Below the pieces are notes generated by a model. It was not told the DNA's origin, did no database searches, and worked only from the letters and a program-made list of their open reading frames with translations. Positions 14,915-22,783 of a stretch of 42,984 nucleotides of DNA are shown piece by piece. Origin of the DNA: an uncultured Collinsella sp. (GTDB taxonomy: Bacteria > Actinomycetota > Coriobacteriia > Coriobacteriales > Coriobacteriaceae); contig UQID01000022.1 in NCBI GenBank assembly GCA_900541045.1, positions 1 through 42,984 on the forward strand, read 5' to 3'. The translations under genes and the position numbers were made by a program. Positions within the stretch are counted from its first letter, which is position 1, and every line of letters starts with the position of its first letter.

Positions 14915-15850
14915 TCAGCGTAGAAAAGCGTATGCGCTGGTAGCCGCTATGGCTCCGTCCGAAACGGCGGTCACAACTTGACGTAAACGCTTGGAGCGGA
15001 TATCGCCGGCGGCAAATAAGCCAGGTGTGCGGGTGGCCATCGATTCGTCGGTCACAATACCGCCGTCGGGCGCCAGATCTACCAGATGCTCTACAAGCTC
15101 AGTATGGGGCTGCGTGCCAGCAAAGACAAAAATGCCAAACGAACCAGGATCGAAGGACTCGGAATAGCTGCCACCGGTAGCGTTGTCCTTAAAGGTGATA
15201 GTCGCGGGCATGGCCTCGCCTGATAGTTCCACAATACTAGTTTGGTACCTAACTGAAATATTATCTTTTGCGAGCACCTTTTGAACCACGCCATCGGGGG
15301 CACGGAACTGATCGCGGCGCAAGACGATGGTCACGCTGCTGGCGATTTCTGACAAGAACAGGGCTTCCTCGCAGGCAGCATTGCCGCCGCCGATGACAAA
15401 AACCTGCTTGCCGCGAAAGAACATGCCGTCGCACGTCGCGCAATACGAAACGCCGCGACCGCGATACGTATCCTCGCCAACAAAACCCGCAAATCGCGGC
15501 GTGGCACCCATGCAAGCGATAACGCTCGAGGCCAGTGTATCGCCCATATCGTGATGCACCGTAAACAGCGCCGCATCCGCATCGTAATCGATACCCGTCA
15601 CCATGCTCCATGCAACCTGTGCTCCCAGGCCCTCTGCATGTTGCTGAAAACGCTCGCCAAGTTCGGCGCCACTCAAGAGCGGAATACCCGGATAGTTCTC
15701 GACCTCATTGGTTGTGGCGATCTGTCCTCCCGACATGCCTTGCTCTATCACGGTCGTCGTTAGGTTGGCGCGCGCCGCGTAAATGGCTGCAGCATAGCCC
15801 GCAGGCCCGCCGCCGATAATCGCAACATCGATCGGCTGATGAGTAGTCAT
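14915..15850 (-). CDS. trxB: Thioredoxin-disulfide reductase, 311 aa
   Basis: A cytoplasmic flavoenzyme that reduces thioredoxin with NADPH. It shows the FAD-binding GGGPAGYAAAIYAAR near the N-terminus, the redox pair C137-x2-C140 (YCATCDG), the NADPH-binding GGGNAACEEA, and the C-terminal FAD motif LFAAGDIR. The length is typical. The start is the ATG at 15850, preceded by AGGAGG at 7 nt; the longer open frame to 16504 overlaps the divergent glycosyltransferase gene and is spurious. The end of the motif, RSKRLRQVV, differs slightly from the usual K-x-x-RQ but keeps the RQ. Confidence 0.93.
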   Translation of the reverse strand: MTTHQPIDVAIIGGGPAGYAAAIYAARANLTTTVIEQGMSGGQIATTNEVENYPGIPLLSGAELGERFQQHAEGLGAQVAWSMVTGIDYDADAALFTVHHDMGDTLASSVIACMGATPRFAGFVGEDTYRGRGVSYCATCDGMFFRGKQVFVIGGGNAACEEALFLSEIASSVTIVLRRDQFRAPDGVVQKVLAKDNISVRYQTSIVELSGEAMPATITFKDNATGGSYSESFDPGSFGIFVFAGTQPHTELVEHLVDLAPDGGIVTDESMATRTPGLFAAGDIRSKRLRQVVTAVSDGAIAATSAYAFLR

Positions 15851-15967
15851 GAAGAGACCTCCTGTCGAAAGATTGGCGTTCTTTGCGCTCATACCCAAAT
15901 TTATGCGAACGTGACGCTCATGCACTACAATGATTCTCTGTGAAACAAAGATGAAGGGGAGATATCG

Positions 15968-17269
15968 ATGGATCAGACGCAGACGAGCGATGACGCTCCC
16001 CTGCTCACGCACAGCACTCCCCAATCGGGACAAACCACGCTCTTGGCTCAGCAAAAACCTCTCGTGACTATCGTGCACGCCTCGGTCGGCTCGGGCCACA
16101 AGGCCGCCGCAAATGCGATTGCGCAGGCATTCGACCACATCCGCGGCACCAATGGCATCCCCGAGGATGTTGAGATTGAAGTGCTCGATATCCTTGATTT
16201 TGGACGCATAAAATTCGACGGCAACAAAACGGCCGCCTCGTTTACCGGCGCCACGCGCCCAATTTATGACTTGACCTGGCGTTATACCCTTACCGGACAC
16301 CTGCTTTGGGGCGGTGGCACGGCATGGTCGCGCATCATGTTCCCCGCATTTAACGAATACGTTCGAACTCGCAGGCCCATTGCCGTGGTAGCCACACATA
16401 TCACGGCAGCCAACGTCGCCGTCGGCGCGCGCGTCATTACGGGCATCGACTATCCCGTCATTTGCGTACCGACCGATTACGAGGTCGAGGGTTGGTGGCC
16501 CCATAAGGACACCGACCTATTCTGCGTGGCAAACGAGTTTATGGCCGAAACACTCCGACCCCGTAAGGTTCCCGAGGCAAAGATCCGCATTACGGGCATC
16601 CCCATTCGCGCCGGGTTTGATACGGACTACAATCGCGAGGAAGAACTCGAGAAGTTCAATCTCCCCACAGACAAGCTCGTTGTGCTGGTAATGGCCGGGG
16701 CCAGTTTGCCTCAACCGTACGTTCGCTTTCGCGCTGAGATGGACCGCACCCTCCCCTTCCTGCGCAGCTTCGAGGACATGCACTTTGTCTTTTTGCCGGG
16801 CAAGGATGCCGAATATGCCACCCGTCTCAAAACGCTTTTCGATGCCATGAAACTCGAGAACGTCACGGTTCTTGACTACGTCGATGACATGGCAGCGCTT
16901 ATGCACGGCTGTGACCTGGCAATCCTCAAATCTGGCGGACTCACTGTTACCGAATGCCTGTGCGCACACCTGCCGATGATCCTATTGGGCAAGTCATATG
17001 GCCAGGAAAAGGCCAACACCACCATGCTCACCGGCATGGGCGCCAGCATGCACGTCACCACGGCACGAGAGCTCATCGTAACGTTGCGCCACCTGCACGA
17101 CCATCCCGAATCACTCAAAGCCCTGCTCATCAACGGCGAAGTACTACGCCGCCCCCATGCAGCCAAAGACATCGCCGTCGCCACCATGGAACTCGTAGGC
17201 AAACCCCAGAAAAGAAAACGCGCATTCTGCCGCTTCTACTGGGGCGGAAAACCCGCGCATATCCGCTAG
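15968..17269 (+). CDS. GT28-type glycolipid glycosyltransferase, 433 aa
   Basis: Similar to MGDG synthases and the processive diacylglycerol glucosyltransferase UgtP. The N-terminal acceptor motif TIVHASVGSGHKAAANAI is diagnostic, and the C-terminal donor-binding part (DYVDDMAALMHGCDLAILKSGGLT, CLCAHLPMIL) matches GT28 folds such as MurG. It probably transfers a sugar from a UDP donor to diacylglycerol at the membrane, supplying glycolipids or lipoteichoic acid anchors. The first ~30 residues are a polar extension. The ATG at 15968 follows AAGGGGAG at 6 nt. It is divergent from trxB, with 117 nt between them. Confidence 0.85.
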   Translation: MDQTQTSDDAPLLTHSTPQSGQTTLLAQQKPLVTIVHASVGSGHKAAANAIAQAFDHIRGTNGIPEDVEIEVLDILDFGRIKFDGNKTAASFTGATRPIYDLTWRYTLTGHLLWGGGTAWSRIMFPAFNEYVRTRRPIAVVATHITAANVAVGARVITGIDYPVICVPTDYEVEGWWPHKDTDLFCVANEFMAETLRPRKVPEAKIRITGIPIRAGFDTDYNREEELEKFNLPTDKLVVLVMAGASLPQPYVRFRAEMDRTLPFLRSFEDMHFVFLPGKDAEYATRLKTLFDAMKLENVTVLDYVDDMAALMHGCDLAILKSGGLTVTECLCAHLPMILLGKSYGQEKANTTMLTGMGASMHVTTARELIVTLRHLHDHPESLKALLINGEVLRRPHAAKDIAVATMELVGKPQKRKRAFCRFYWGGKPAHIR

Positions 17270-17282
17270 CGTCTTAATGTTC

Positions 17283-17386
17283 GCTTGCCTGTGGGAGGCC
17301 CCTATATATCATCCCGTGCTCAAACATTCTCGCTTCGCTGCGAAACTGCGCGCGGGACGATATATAGGGGCCTCCCACAGGCAAGC
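17283..17386. repeat. Palindromic repeat copy 1, conserved loop core
   Basis: Arms at 17283-17316 and 17353-17386 (34 bp each) are complementary at all but one position. They begin GCTTGCCTGTGGGAGGCCCC. The 36-nt loop contains CTCAAACATTCTCGCTTCGC and GCGAAACTGCG, which recur in inverted orientation in the loop of copy 2 (17548-17650), whereas the outer arms do not match copy 2. It lies just after the glycosyltransferase gene and could also act as a terminator, though there is no T run. Confidence 0.85.
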
Positions 17387-17462
17387 TGCGTTAACGTACT
17401 TGCAGCTATACCAGATTCCCCACCATCAGAATCTGCAAAGGCAAAACCAAAAATATAAATAT

Positions 17463-17511
17463 AGTAAGCCGATGCGAGAAAGGAGGTTTTCCTTTATCGC
17501 ATCGGCTTACT
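17463..17511. repeat. 22-bp hairpin between the two palindromic repeats
   Basis: AGTAAGCCGATGCGA (17463-17477) and its exact complement (17497-17511) form the stem, extended inward by GAAAGGA/TCCTTTA around a 5-nt loop. A GGAGG sits at the loop. It is AT-rich on both sides. It could be a terminator or the stem of a small RNA. Confidence 0.75.
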
Positions 17512-17547
17512 AGAAAGAAAGGCTTTAATTTTTCAAGCGAGTAACCG

Positions 17548-17650
17548 CCCGCCCGCCTCTCACACATATCGTTCCACGCGCAGTTTCGCAGCGAGCGAAG
17601 CGAAGCGAGAATGTTTGAGCATGGAATGATATGTGTGAGAGGCGGGCGGG
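17548..17650. repeat. Palindromic repeat copy 2, inverted orientation
   Basis: Arms at 17548-17578 and 17620-17650 (31 bp, two mismatches) begin CCCGCCCGCCTCTCACAC. The loop is the reverse complement of the copy 1 core with 9 extra bases (CGCTTCGCTTCGCTCGCTGC in the copy 1 orientation). The inner arm differs from copy 1 at paired positions (CCCG/CGGG against TCCA/TGGA), so pairing is kept while the sequence changes. It ends 17 nt before the dut stop. Confidence 0.85.
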
Positions 17651-17666
17651 AGGGATACGAGCACCC

Positions 17667-18110
17667 CTAAGCTACGCCGCTGGAGCCGAAGCCTCCTTTG
17701 CCTCGGTCGGTTTCGTCTAGTTCCTCTACTTCTACGAGGTTGACCGTGGGGACTTCTTGGATGACGAGCTGGGCGATGCGGTCGCCTTTGTTGATCTGGA
17801 TATTGTTGGTGGGATCCATATTGATTAAGATGACTTTGAGTTCTCCTCGATAGTGGGCGTCGATGAGACCGGGCGTGTTGACTATAGACAGGCCCTGCTT
17901 AATGGCTAGACCGCTGCGGGGCTGGACAAAGCCGGCGTAGCCATCGGGCAGCGCAATGGCCAAGCCAGTGGAAACCAAACGTCGCTCAAAGGGCTTGAGG
18001 GTACAGTCTTCGTTGGCGCGGAGGTCAAGGCCGGCATCTGTGGGATGAGCGTATTTGGGAAGCTCGACCGTGGGATCGAGACGCTTAATGTTAACGGTAA
18101 TGTTGGACAT
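17667..18110 (-). CDS. dut: dUTP diphosphatase, 147 aa
   Basis: Hydrolyses dUTP to dUMP, keeping uracil out of DNA and feeding dTMP synthesis. All five motifs of the trimeric family are visible: AHPTDAGLDLRA, PRSGLA, TPGLIDAHYRGELKV (with the catalytic aspartate), GDRIAQLVIQ and the C-terminal GKGGFGSSG loop. The length is normal. It starts 4 nt after nrdR; the nrdR end supplies the AGGTGA binding site, so the two are coupled. The pairing fits, since both act on deoxynucleotide supply. Confidence 0.96.
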   Translation of the reverse strand: MSNITVNIKRLDPTVELPKYAHPTDAGLDLRANEDCTLKPFERRLVSTGLAIALPDGYAGFVQPRSGLAIKQGLSIVNTPGLIDAHYRGELKVILINMDPTNNIQINKGDRIAQLVIQEVPTVNLVEVEELDETDRGKGGFGSSGVA

Positions 18111-18114
18111 GAAA

Positions 18115-18558
18115 TCACCTTAGCTTGTCGAGCTCTTGCAAAAACTCATCGACGTCTTTGAAATCGCGATAGACCGAGGCAAATCGAATGTAGGCAACCT
18201 TGTCGATCTTGGCCAAGCGCTTAAGCACCATATCGCCCAGTTCGTGGGACGTTACAGCCGTCAGCGTACGGGAACGCAGCTCCACCTCGATATCATCGAT
18301 GATCTCGTTGAGCTTTTTCGTATCGATATCGCGCTTAATCGTGGCGCGCATCAGGCCGACCAGCAGCTTGTTGCGATCGAACCGCTGCTTAGACCCGTCG
18401 GATTTGATAACCTCGATGGGATCTTCGCAGCGCTCGAACGTCGTAAAACGATAATTGCACGAACAGCATTCGCGACGACGCTTGATAGTGTTGTTCGACT
18501 CCTGCATACGGGAATCGACAACGCGGGTATGTGCCTTGCCGCATTTGGGACAGCGCAT
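18115..18558 (-). CDS. nrdR: Transcriptional repressor NrdR, 147 aa
   Basis: A nucleotide-sensing repressor of ribonucleotide reductase genes. The zinc ribbon has C3-x2-C6 (RCPKCG) and C31-x2-C34 (CCSC), followed by RRRECCSC and FTTFER. The ATP-cone spans about 46-136 (VIKSDGSKQRFDRNKLL). The length is typical. The ATG at 18558 follows GAGGAGG at 4 nt. It is first in the nrdR-dut pair. No NrdR box was recognised in the window. Confidence 0.96.
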   Translation of the reverse strand: MRCPKCGKAHTRVVDSRMQESNNTIKRRRECCSCNYRFTTFERCEDPIEVIKSDGSKQRFDRNKLLVGLMRATIKRDIDTKKLNEIIDDIEVELRSRTLTAVTSHELGDMVLKRLAKIDKVAYIRFASVYRDFKDVDEFLQELDKLR

Positions 18559-18609
18559 GGTACCTCCTCTTAAACGATAACAAGGGTACCATGCAACCGA
18601 GCGGAAATC

Positions 18610-19059
18610 TTACGAACGAGCCGGAACTTTCAGAACTGCACCAGCATCAAGAGAGCTGCGATCGAGGTGATTTACGCTACGAATCATGTCGGAAGTCTCC
18701 TGCGTGGAAAGGCCATCGATGGGATGCTCCTGGGCAAGCGACCACAGAGAATCGCCGGACTGCACACGAACCGTCTCGTAGGTAACGTTGGCTACGGAAT
18801 CGGCATATGCTGCGTGACGAGCAGAAAAGACTGACGTGGCGAGCACAAAGAACAAGGTGAATGCTACAGCAACAGCAACAATCGTCGAGGCCTTCAGGGC
18901 AACAGGAGCCGAAGCAGCGGCCGCACGCTGGGTGCGAACGGGTTTAGTGGCCACGGCCTGAAAATGGGAGCGTCCACCCTTCACGACCGTGAAGGCAGGC
19001 GAGGCAGGCGCCTCGAGCTTAAGAGCAAGGTTTCCCTGGACCATATCCGCTGCGTTCAT
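18610..19059 (-). CDS. LysM membrane protein, YneA-like, 149 aa
   Basis: A cytoplasmic tail of about 57 residues, one membrane helix (about 58-79) and an extracytoplasmic LysM domain (about 97-146: VRVQSGDSLWSLAQ, then LKVPA at the end). It is divergent from lexA with LexA boxes between, the arrangement of the SOS-induced division inhibitor yneA in Bacillus. A role in delaying division after DNA damage is therefore likely, by position and architecture rather than close similarity. The long N-terminal tail is unlike Bacillus YneA. The ATG follows GAGGAG at 6 nt. Confidence 0.75.
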   Translation of the reverse strand: MNAADMVQGNLALKLEAPASPAFTVVKGGRSHFQAVATKPVRTQRAAAASAPVALKASTIVAVAVAFTLFFVLATSVFSARHAAYADSVANVTYETVRVQSGDSLWSLAQEHPIDGLSTQETSDMIRSVNHLDRSSLDAGAVLKVPARS

Positions 19060-19130
19060 TCTGTTCTCCTCTCGTTTGTTTTGACGAGAACTGTTTTATC
19101 AAGCCGCGGGGACAAAAAAGTCTAGCGCGG

Positions 19131-19198
19131 GAACGAGTGTTCGGTTATTATTATCTTCGAACAGTTGTTCCTGTCAAGCAAAAATAGAACATTTGTTT
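19131..19198. promoter_or_regulatory. LexA boxes between lexA and the yneA-like gene
   Basis: Two perfect Gram-positive SOS boxes of the form GAAC-N4-GTTC: GAACGAGTGTTC (19131-19142) and GAACAGTTGTTC (19159-19170). A third, GAACATTTGTTT (19187-19198), matches seven of eight conserved bases and lies 25 nt before the lexA start. On the minus strand, TTGACA (19177-19172) and TAATAA (19153-19148) with 18-bp spacing form a promoter for the yneA-like gene, with the middle box in the spacer. Confidence 0.88.
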
Positions 19199-19222
19199 GG
19201 TATGGGTAGAGAGGAACCCCTG

Positions 19223-19867
19223 ATGGCTCGCAAAATTACCAAGCGTCAGCAGCAAATTTACGACTTCATCAAGGAATATCAGCAGGAGAAGGGCTATCCG
19301 CCCAGTGTACGCGAGATGGCTTCGGCTGTGGGCCTTTCCTCCCCTAGCACCGTACATGCGCACCTCTCCGCGCTGGAAGCACGCGGCCTGCTCAAGCGTG
19401 ACGCCACCAAACCTCGCGCTCTCGAGCTCTTTGACGAGGACGGATCTTCCGTCTCCATCTCGAAGTCCGATGAGCCCACGGTGCCCCGCGGCACCGTATC
19501 GCTGCCTCTCGTAGGCCGTGTCGCCGCAGGGATTCCCATCCTTGCCGAGCAGAATATCGAGGACACCTTTACCATCCCAACCGAGATCGCAACAGAACAG
19601 GGGTCCTTTATCCTCGAGGTCCACGGCAATTCGATGATTAACGTCGGTATCTATAACGGCGACTACATCATCGTTCGTGAGCAGAAGAGTGCCATGAATG
19701 GCGAGATTGTCGTGGCCATGATCGATGGCTCCGCAACAGTCAAAACATTCTATAAGGAACAGGGACGCGTTCGCCTGCAGCCCGAAAACGACACTATGGA
19801 GCCTATCTACGCGACAAATCCCACGATTCTAGGCAAGGTCGTCGGTTTGATGCGCCGGTTTTCGTAA
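19223..19867 (+). CDS. lexA: SOS repressor LexA, 214 aa
   Basis: Repressor of the DNA damage response, inactivated by RecA-stimulated self-cleavage. The winged HTH covers about residues 1-65 (YPPSVREMASAVGLSSPSTVHAHL). The cleavage site is A102-G103 in RVAAGIP, the catalytic serine is S137 (GNSM) and the lysine is K174 (ATVKTFY). The start is the ATG at 19223, 8 nt after GAGAGG; the frame is open to 19193, but that would run through a LexA box. It is probably autoregulated through the upstream boxes. The stop overlaps the next gene by one base. Confidence 0.96.
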   Translation: MARKITKRQQQIYDFIKEYQQEKGYPPSVREMASAVGLSSPSTVHAHLSALEARGLLKRDATKPRALELFDEDGSSVSISKSDEPTVPRGTVSLPLVGRVAAGIPILAEQNIEDTFTIPTEIATEQGSFILEVHGNSMINVGIYNGDYIIVREQKSAMNGEIVVAMIDGSATVKTFYKEQGRVRLQPENDTMEPIYATNPTILGKVVGLMRRFS

Positions 19868-20571
19868 TGCAAAAACGCATCACGGTCTTTGATACCATTC
19901 GCGGGTTTACCATGCTGTCGATGGCGGGATTTCATGCCTGCTACGACCTTGCCTACCTATATGGTTGGAAGATGCCCTGGTTTACCCAGACCATCTTCCA
20001 AGACATCTGGCGAGCCAGCATCAGTTGGGTATTTTTGTTTATTGCCGGCTGGATGTGCACCCTCTCGCGCAACAACATCAAGCGTGCCGCCAAATATGCC
20101 GTAGCCGCTTTGGTCGTATGGGTCGCAACGACGCTCGTCTCAGTCGATGACTCGGTGAACTTCGGCATCATTTTCTGCATGGCGGCGTGCACCGCCATTG
20201 TTGCACTCGCGCGCCCGGTTCTCGATAGAATGCCGGCAGTTTGGGGTATAACGATTTGCCTCATACTCTTTGCCTGTACCTGGAGCATTCCTAAAGCGGT
20301 CTACCCTATCCCCTATCTAGCTTGGCTGGGGTTCCCAAGTCCAGACTTTGTCTCCGGTGATTACTATCCGCTCATACCCTTCTTATTTATGTACCTCACA
20401 GGCTTCTTTGCCGCGCGCACGGCTCAGAAAGCAAACTGCGAGGCACCAGCATGGGCCTATGAAAATCCCATCCCGGCGCTCGCAAGCCTCGGACGCCATG
20501 CACTGCCGTTCTACCTGCTTCATCAACCGGTTATCTTGGGTGTACTGGAGCTGATTTATTCCGTTCGGTAA
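19867..20571 (+). CDS. HGSNAT-like (DUF1624) membrane protein, 234 aa
   Basis: An integral membrane protein with about six to seven helices. The N-terminal RITVFDTIRGFTMLSMAGFHACYDL carries the aspartate and histidine pattern seen at the start of heparan-alpha-glucosaminide N-acetyltransferase-like (HGSNAT_cat/DUF1624) proteins, and LPFYLLHQPVIL near the end is the matching final motif. A transmembrane acyl transfer role is possible, but the substrate is unknown. Its ATG overlaps the lexA stop (TAATG), so it is coupled to lexA and probably SOS-induced. The 3' end overlaps the convergent hflX end by 16 bp. Confidence 0.75.
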   Translation: MQKRITVFDTIRGFTMLSMAGFHACYDLAYLYGWKMPWFTQTIFQDIWRASISWVFLFIAGWMCTLSRNNIKRAAKYAVAALVVWVATTLVSVDDSVNFGIIFCMAACTAIVALARPVLDRMPAVWGITICLILFACTWSIPKAVYPIPYLAWLGFPSPDFVSGDYYPLIPFLFMYLTGFFAARTAQKANCEAPAWAYENPIPALASLGRHALPFYLLHQPVILGVLELIYSVR

Positions 20572-21845
20572 CGCTCAAGACGTGGTGCGATACGGTCCGG
20601 AAGCTTTGCCACAATACGAACGCCGTCCTCGAGGTATTCCTCGTGCAGAAGGGTTCCCTGTTCGTGCACGAGCGTGATTAACGCGCCCTCTCGATACGGG
20701 ATATCGGCCGAGAGCAACACGTCCGTGGCGGCCGCTTCACGAGCGATGCGGTCGACTAAGTCATCAAGACCCTCACCCGTCTGAGCCGAGAACAGCACCG
20801 CCTCGGGATAGCGCCGGCGAAAGCTCAAGCGATCGACGCTATCGAGCAGATCAATTTTATTGAACACGGTAAGCGTCAAGCGCTCACCGGCACCGATCTC
20901 GTCAAGGACACGATCAACCGCCTCAAGCTGACGCTCGTAATCCTCATCGGAAGCATCCACAACTTTAAGAATCAAATCGGCGCCGAGCACCTCAGAAAGC
21001 GTAGATTTAAACGCGTCGACCAGGCCATGGGGCAGCTTTTGAATAAAGCCGACGGTATCGGTGATCGTCATGCCACGGCCACCGGGCAAACGGTACGAGC
21101 GCGTTGTAGGATCGAGCGTGGCAAACAGCTTATCCTGCGAAAGTACCGTGGATCCCGTCAAACGATTAAGCAACGTCGACTTGCCGGCATTGGTGTAACC
21201 AGCCAGCGCCACGCGAAACGCCGGCGATTCAATACGGCTTTTCGATTGCACATCGCGACGTTGCTCAACCTGTTTCAGTTCGCGTCGAAGCGCCGCGATC
21301 TTATTGCGAATCAGGCGACGGTCGACCTCGAGCTGGCTTTCGCCCTGGCCAAAACGCGATCCAATGCCGCCACGCGTCTGTTCCTTTGCAAGATGGCTCC
21401 ACATACCTCGCAGACGAGGCAGCAGATACTGCAACTGTGCCAGCTGAACCTGTAAGCGGCCCTCACGCGTCTGGGCATGCAGGCCAAAGATATCCAAAAT
21501 CAACGCCGTACGGTCAATAATCTTGACCGGTTCGCCCACGGCTTTCTCAAGATAGGACTGCTGTGAGGGCGTCAGGTCGTCGTCGAAGATAACAACATCC
21601 GCATCCATGCGATGCACCAAACCGCACAGCTCCTCGACCTTGCCGGAGCCGATAAACGATTTGGGATAGGGCTTGACTAGGCGCTGCGACAAGCGCGCCA
21701 CGCATTGAGCACCAGCAGTGTGGGCCAGACGCTCAAGCTCATCGAGCGAACGGTCAAGCGGCCAGGCATTATCGCGCCACTCAACACCAACCAAGATGGC
21801 GCGCTCGGGTTCAGGAGCCGTGGGGACCAAAGGGAAACGAGCCAT
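20556..21845 (-). CDS. hflX: GTPase HflX, 429 aa
   Basis: A ribosome-associated GTPase that splits or rescues stalled ribosomes under stress (known for the family). The N-terminal HflX domain includes FIGSGKVEEL and FDDDLTPSQQ, then the glycine-rich segment TRGGIGSRFGQGE, a coiled coil, and the G domain with G1 GYTNAGKS (216-223), G3 DTVGFIQKLP and G4 NKID. The start codon overlaps the miaA stop (TAATG), so miaB-miaA-hflX form a tightly coupled set. A miaA-hflX association is also known in enterobacteria. It runs convergently into the lexA operon end. Confidence 0.95.
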   Translation of the reverse strand: MARFPLVPTAPEPERAILVGVEWRDNAWPLDRSLDELERLAHTAGAQCVARLSQRLVKPYPKSFIGSGKVEELCGLVHRMDADVVIFDDDLTPSQQSYLEKAVGEPVKIIDRTALILDIFGLHAQTREGRLQVQLAQLQYLLPRLRGMWSHLAKEQTRGGIGSRFGQGESQLEVDRRLIRNKIAALRRELKQVEQRRDVQSKSRIESPAFRVALAGYTNAGKSTLLNRLTGSTVLSQDKLFATLDPTTRSYRLPGGRGMTITDTVGFIQKLPHGLVDAFKSTLSEVLGADLILKVVDASDEDYERQLEAVDRVLDEIGAGERLTLTVFNKIDLLDSVDRLSFRRRYPEAVLFSAQTGEGLDDLVDRIAREAAATDVLLSADIPYREGALITLVHEQGTLLHEEYLEDGVRIVAKLPDRIAPRLERYRTE

Positions 21846-22783
21846 TAGACAGCCTCGATGCGACGATAAATATCTTCGACGACCTCATCGATCGTGAAGT
21901 CATCCATATCGAACCACACAATACGATCGTCACGCTTAAACCAGGAAAGCTGGCGCTTGGCATAGCGACGGGAGCGAATCTTGATAAGCTCACGGGCCTC
22001 ATCCATGGTAATAGCGCCACGCAAGGCATCAATAATCTCTTTGTAACCGATTGCCTGCATCGATGTGAGTGCATCACCCAAGCCCTGGTCCAAAAGGCCA
22101 CGGACCTCATCAACCAGTCCCTGCTCAAACATAAGGTCGACTCGCAGGTTAATGCGCTCATAGAGCACTTCACGGCTACGCGTCAGACCAAACCACAAGG
22201 CATGATAACGCTCGCGCGGGACGCTGAATTTCGACTTCTGCTCGGCATACGACACACCGTCATCATGCATCTCGAGCGCACGAATCACACGACGCACGTT
22301 ATGGGGATGAATCACGGCAGCAGATTCCGGATCGCGCTCGGCAAGCAGGGCATGCAGCGCCTCCTCGCCAATACGCTCGGCAAGTTCCTGATAGCCCGTG
22401 CGGCGTTCGTCCTCGAGTTCTCCCGAAGGAAAATCCATTTCATCGAGTGCAGCCTTGAGATACAGGCCCGTACCGCCGCAAAAGACCGGAAGACGTTGCT
22501 CGCCAAGCAAACGCTCGATATGCGCCCGGGCATCCGTCTGATAGAGCGCAGCTGAATACGCGACGCCCGGATCCACGATATCGACAAGGCGCAGGGGCAC
22601 CGAGCACTCCTCGGGCATCATCTTGGCCGTACCGATGTCCATGCCACGATAGATTTGCATCGCGTCACAAGACAACACTTCGGACGAAAGACGAGCGGCC
22701 AGGCGGTCGGCAACATCGCTTTTGCCGACCGCCGTCGGACCGACAATCGCTACGGCAGAAAGGCTTGCACCGGTGGAAATCAT
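21845..22783 (-). CDS. miaA: tRNA dimethylallyltransferase MiaA, 312 aa
   Basis: Adds a dimethylallyl group to A37 of tRNAs reading UNN codons. The P-loop GPTAVGKS is at residues 15-22, followed by SCDAMQIYRGMDIGTAK, VDIVDPG and FCGGTGLYL, then the conserved ALTSMQAIGYKEI region and the C-terminal RRYAKRQLSWFKR. The start is the ATG at 22783, which overlaps the miaB stop (TAATG); a longer frame to 22822 lies inside miaB. MiaB acts on the product of MiaA, so the coupling makes biochemical sense. Confidence 0.96.
   Translation of the reverse strand: MISTGASLSAVAIVGPTAVGKSDVADRLAARLSSEVLSCDAMQIYRGMDIGTAKMMPEECSVPLRLVDIVDPGVAYSAALYQTDARAHIERLLGEQRLPVFCGGTGLYLKAALDEMDFPSGELEDERRTGYQELAERIGEEALHALLAERDPESAAVIHPHNVRRVIRALEMHDDGVSYAEQKSKFSVPRERYHALWFGLTRSREVLYERINLRVDLMFEQGLVDEVRGLLDQGLGDALTSMQAIGYKEIIDALRGAITMDEARELIKIRSRRYAKRQLSWFKRDDRIVWFDMDDFTIDEVVEDIYRRIEAV

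Noticed and set aside
15851..16504. Long N-terminal extension of trxB
   Set aside because: The open frame upstream of 15850 overlaps the divergent glycosyltransferase gene, and the true start has an AGGAGG site and begins just before the FAD-binding motif.
17283..17650. CRISPR array
   Set aside because: Two similar loop cores in inverted orientation with long self-complementary arms do not have the direct repeats and regular spacers of CRISPR, and no cas gene is near.
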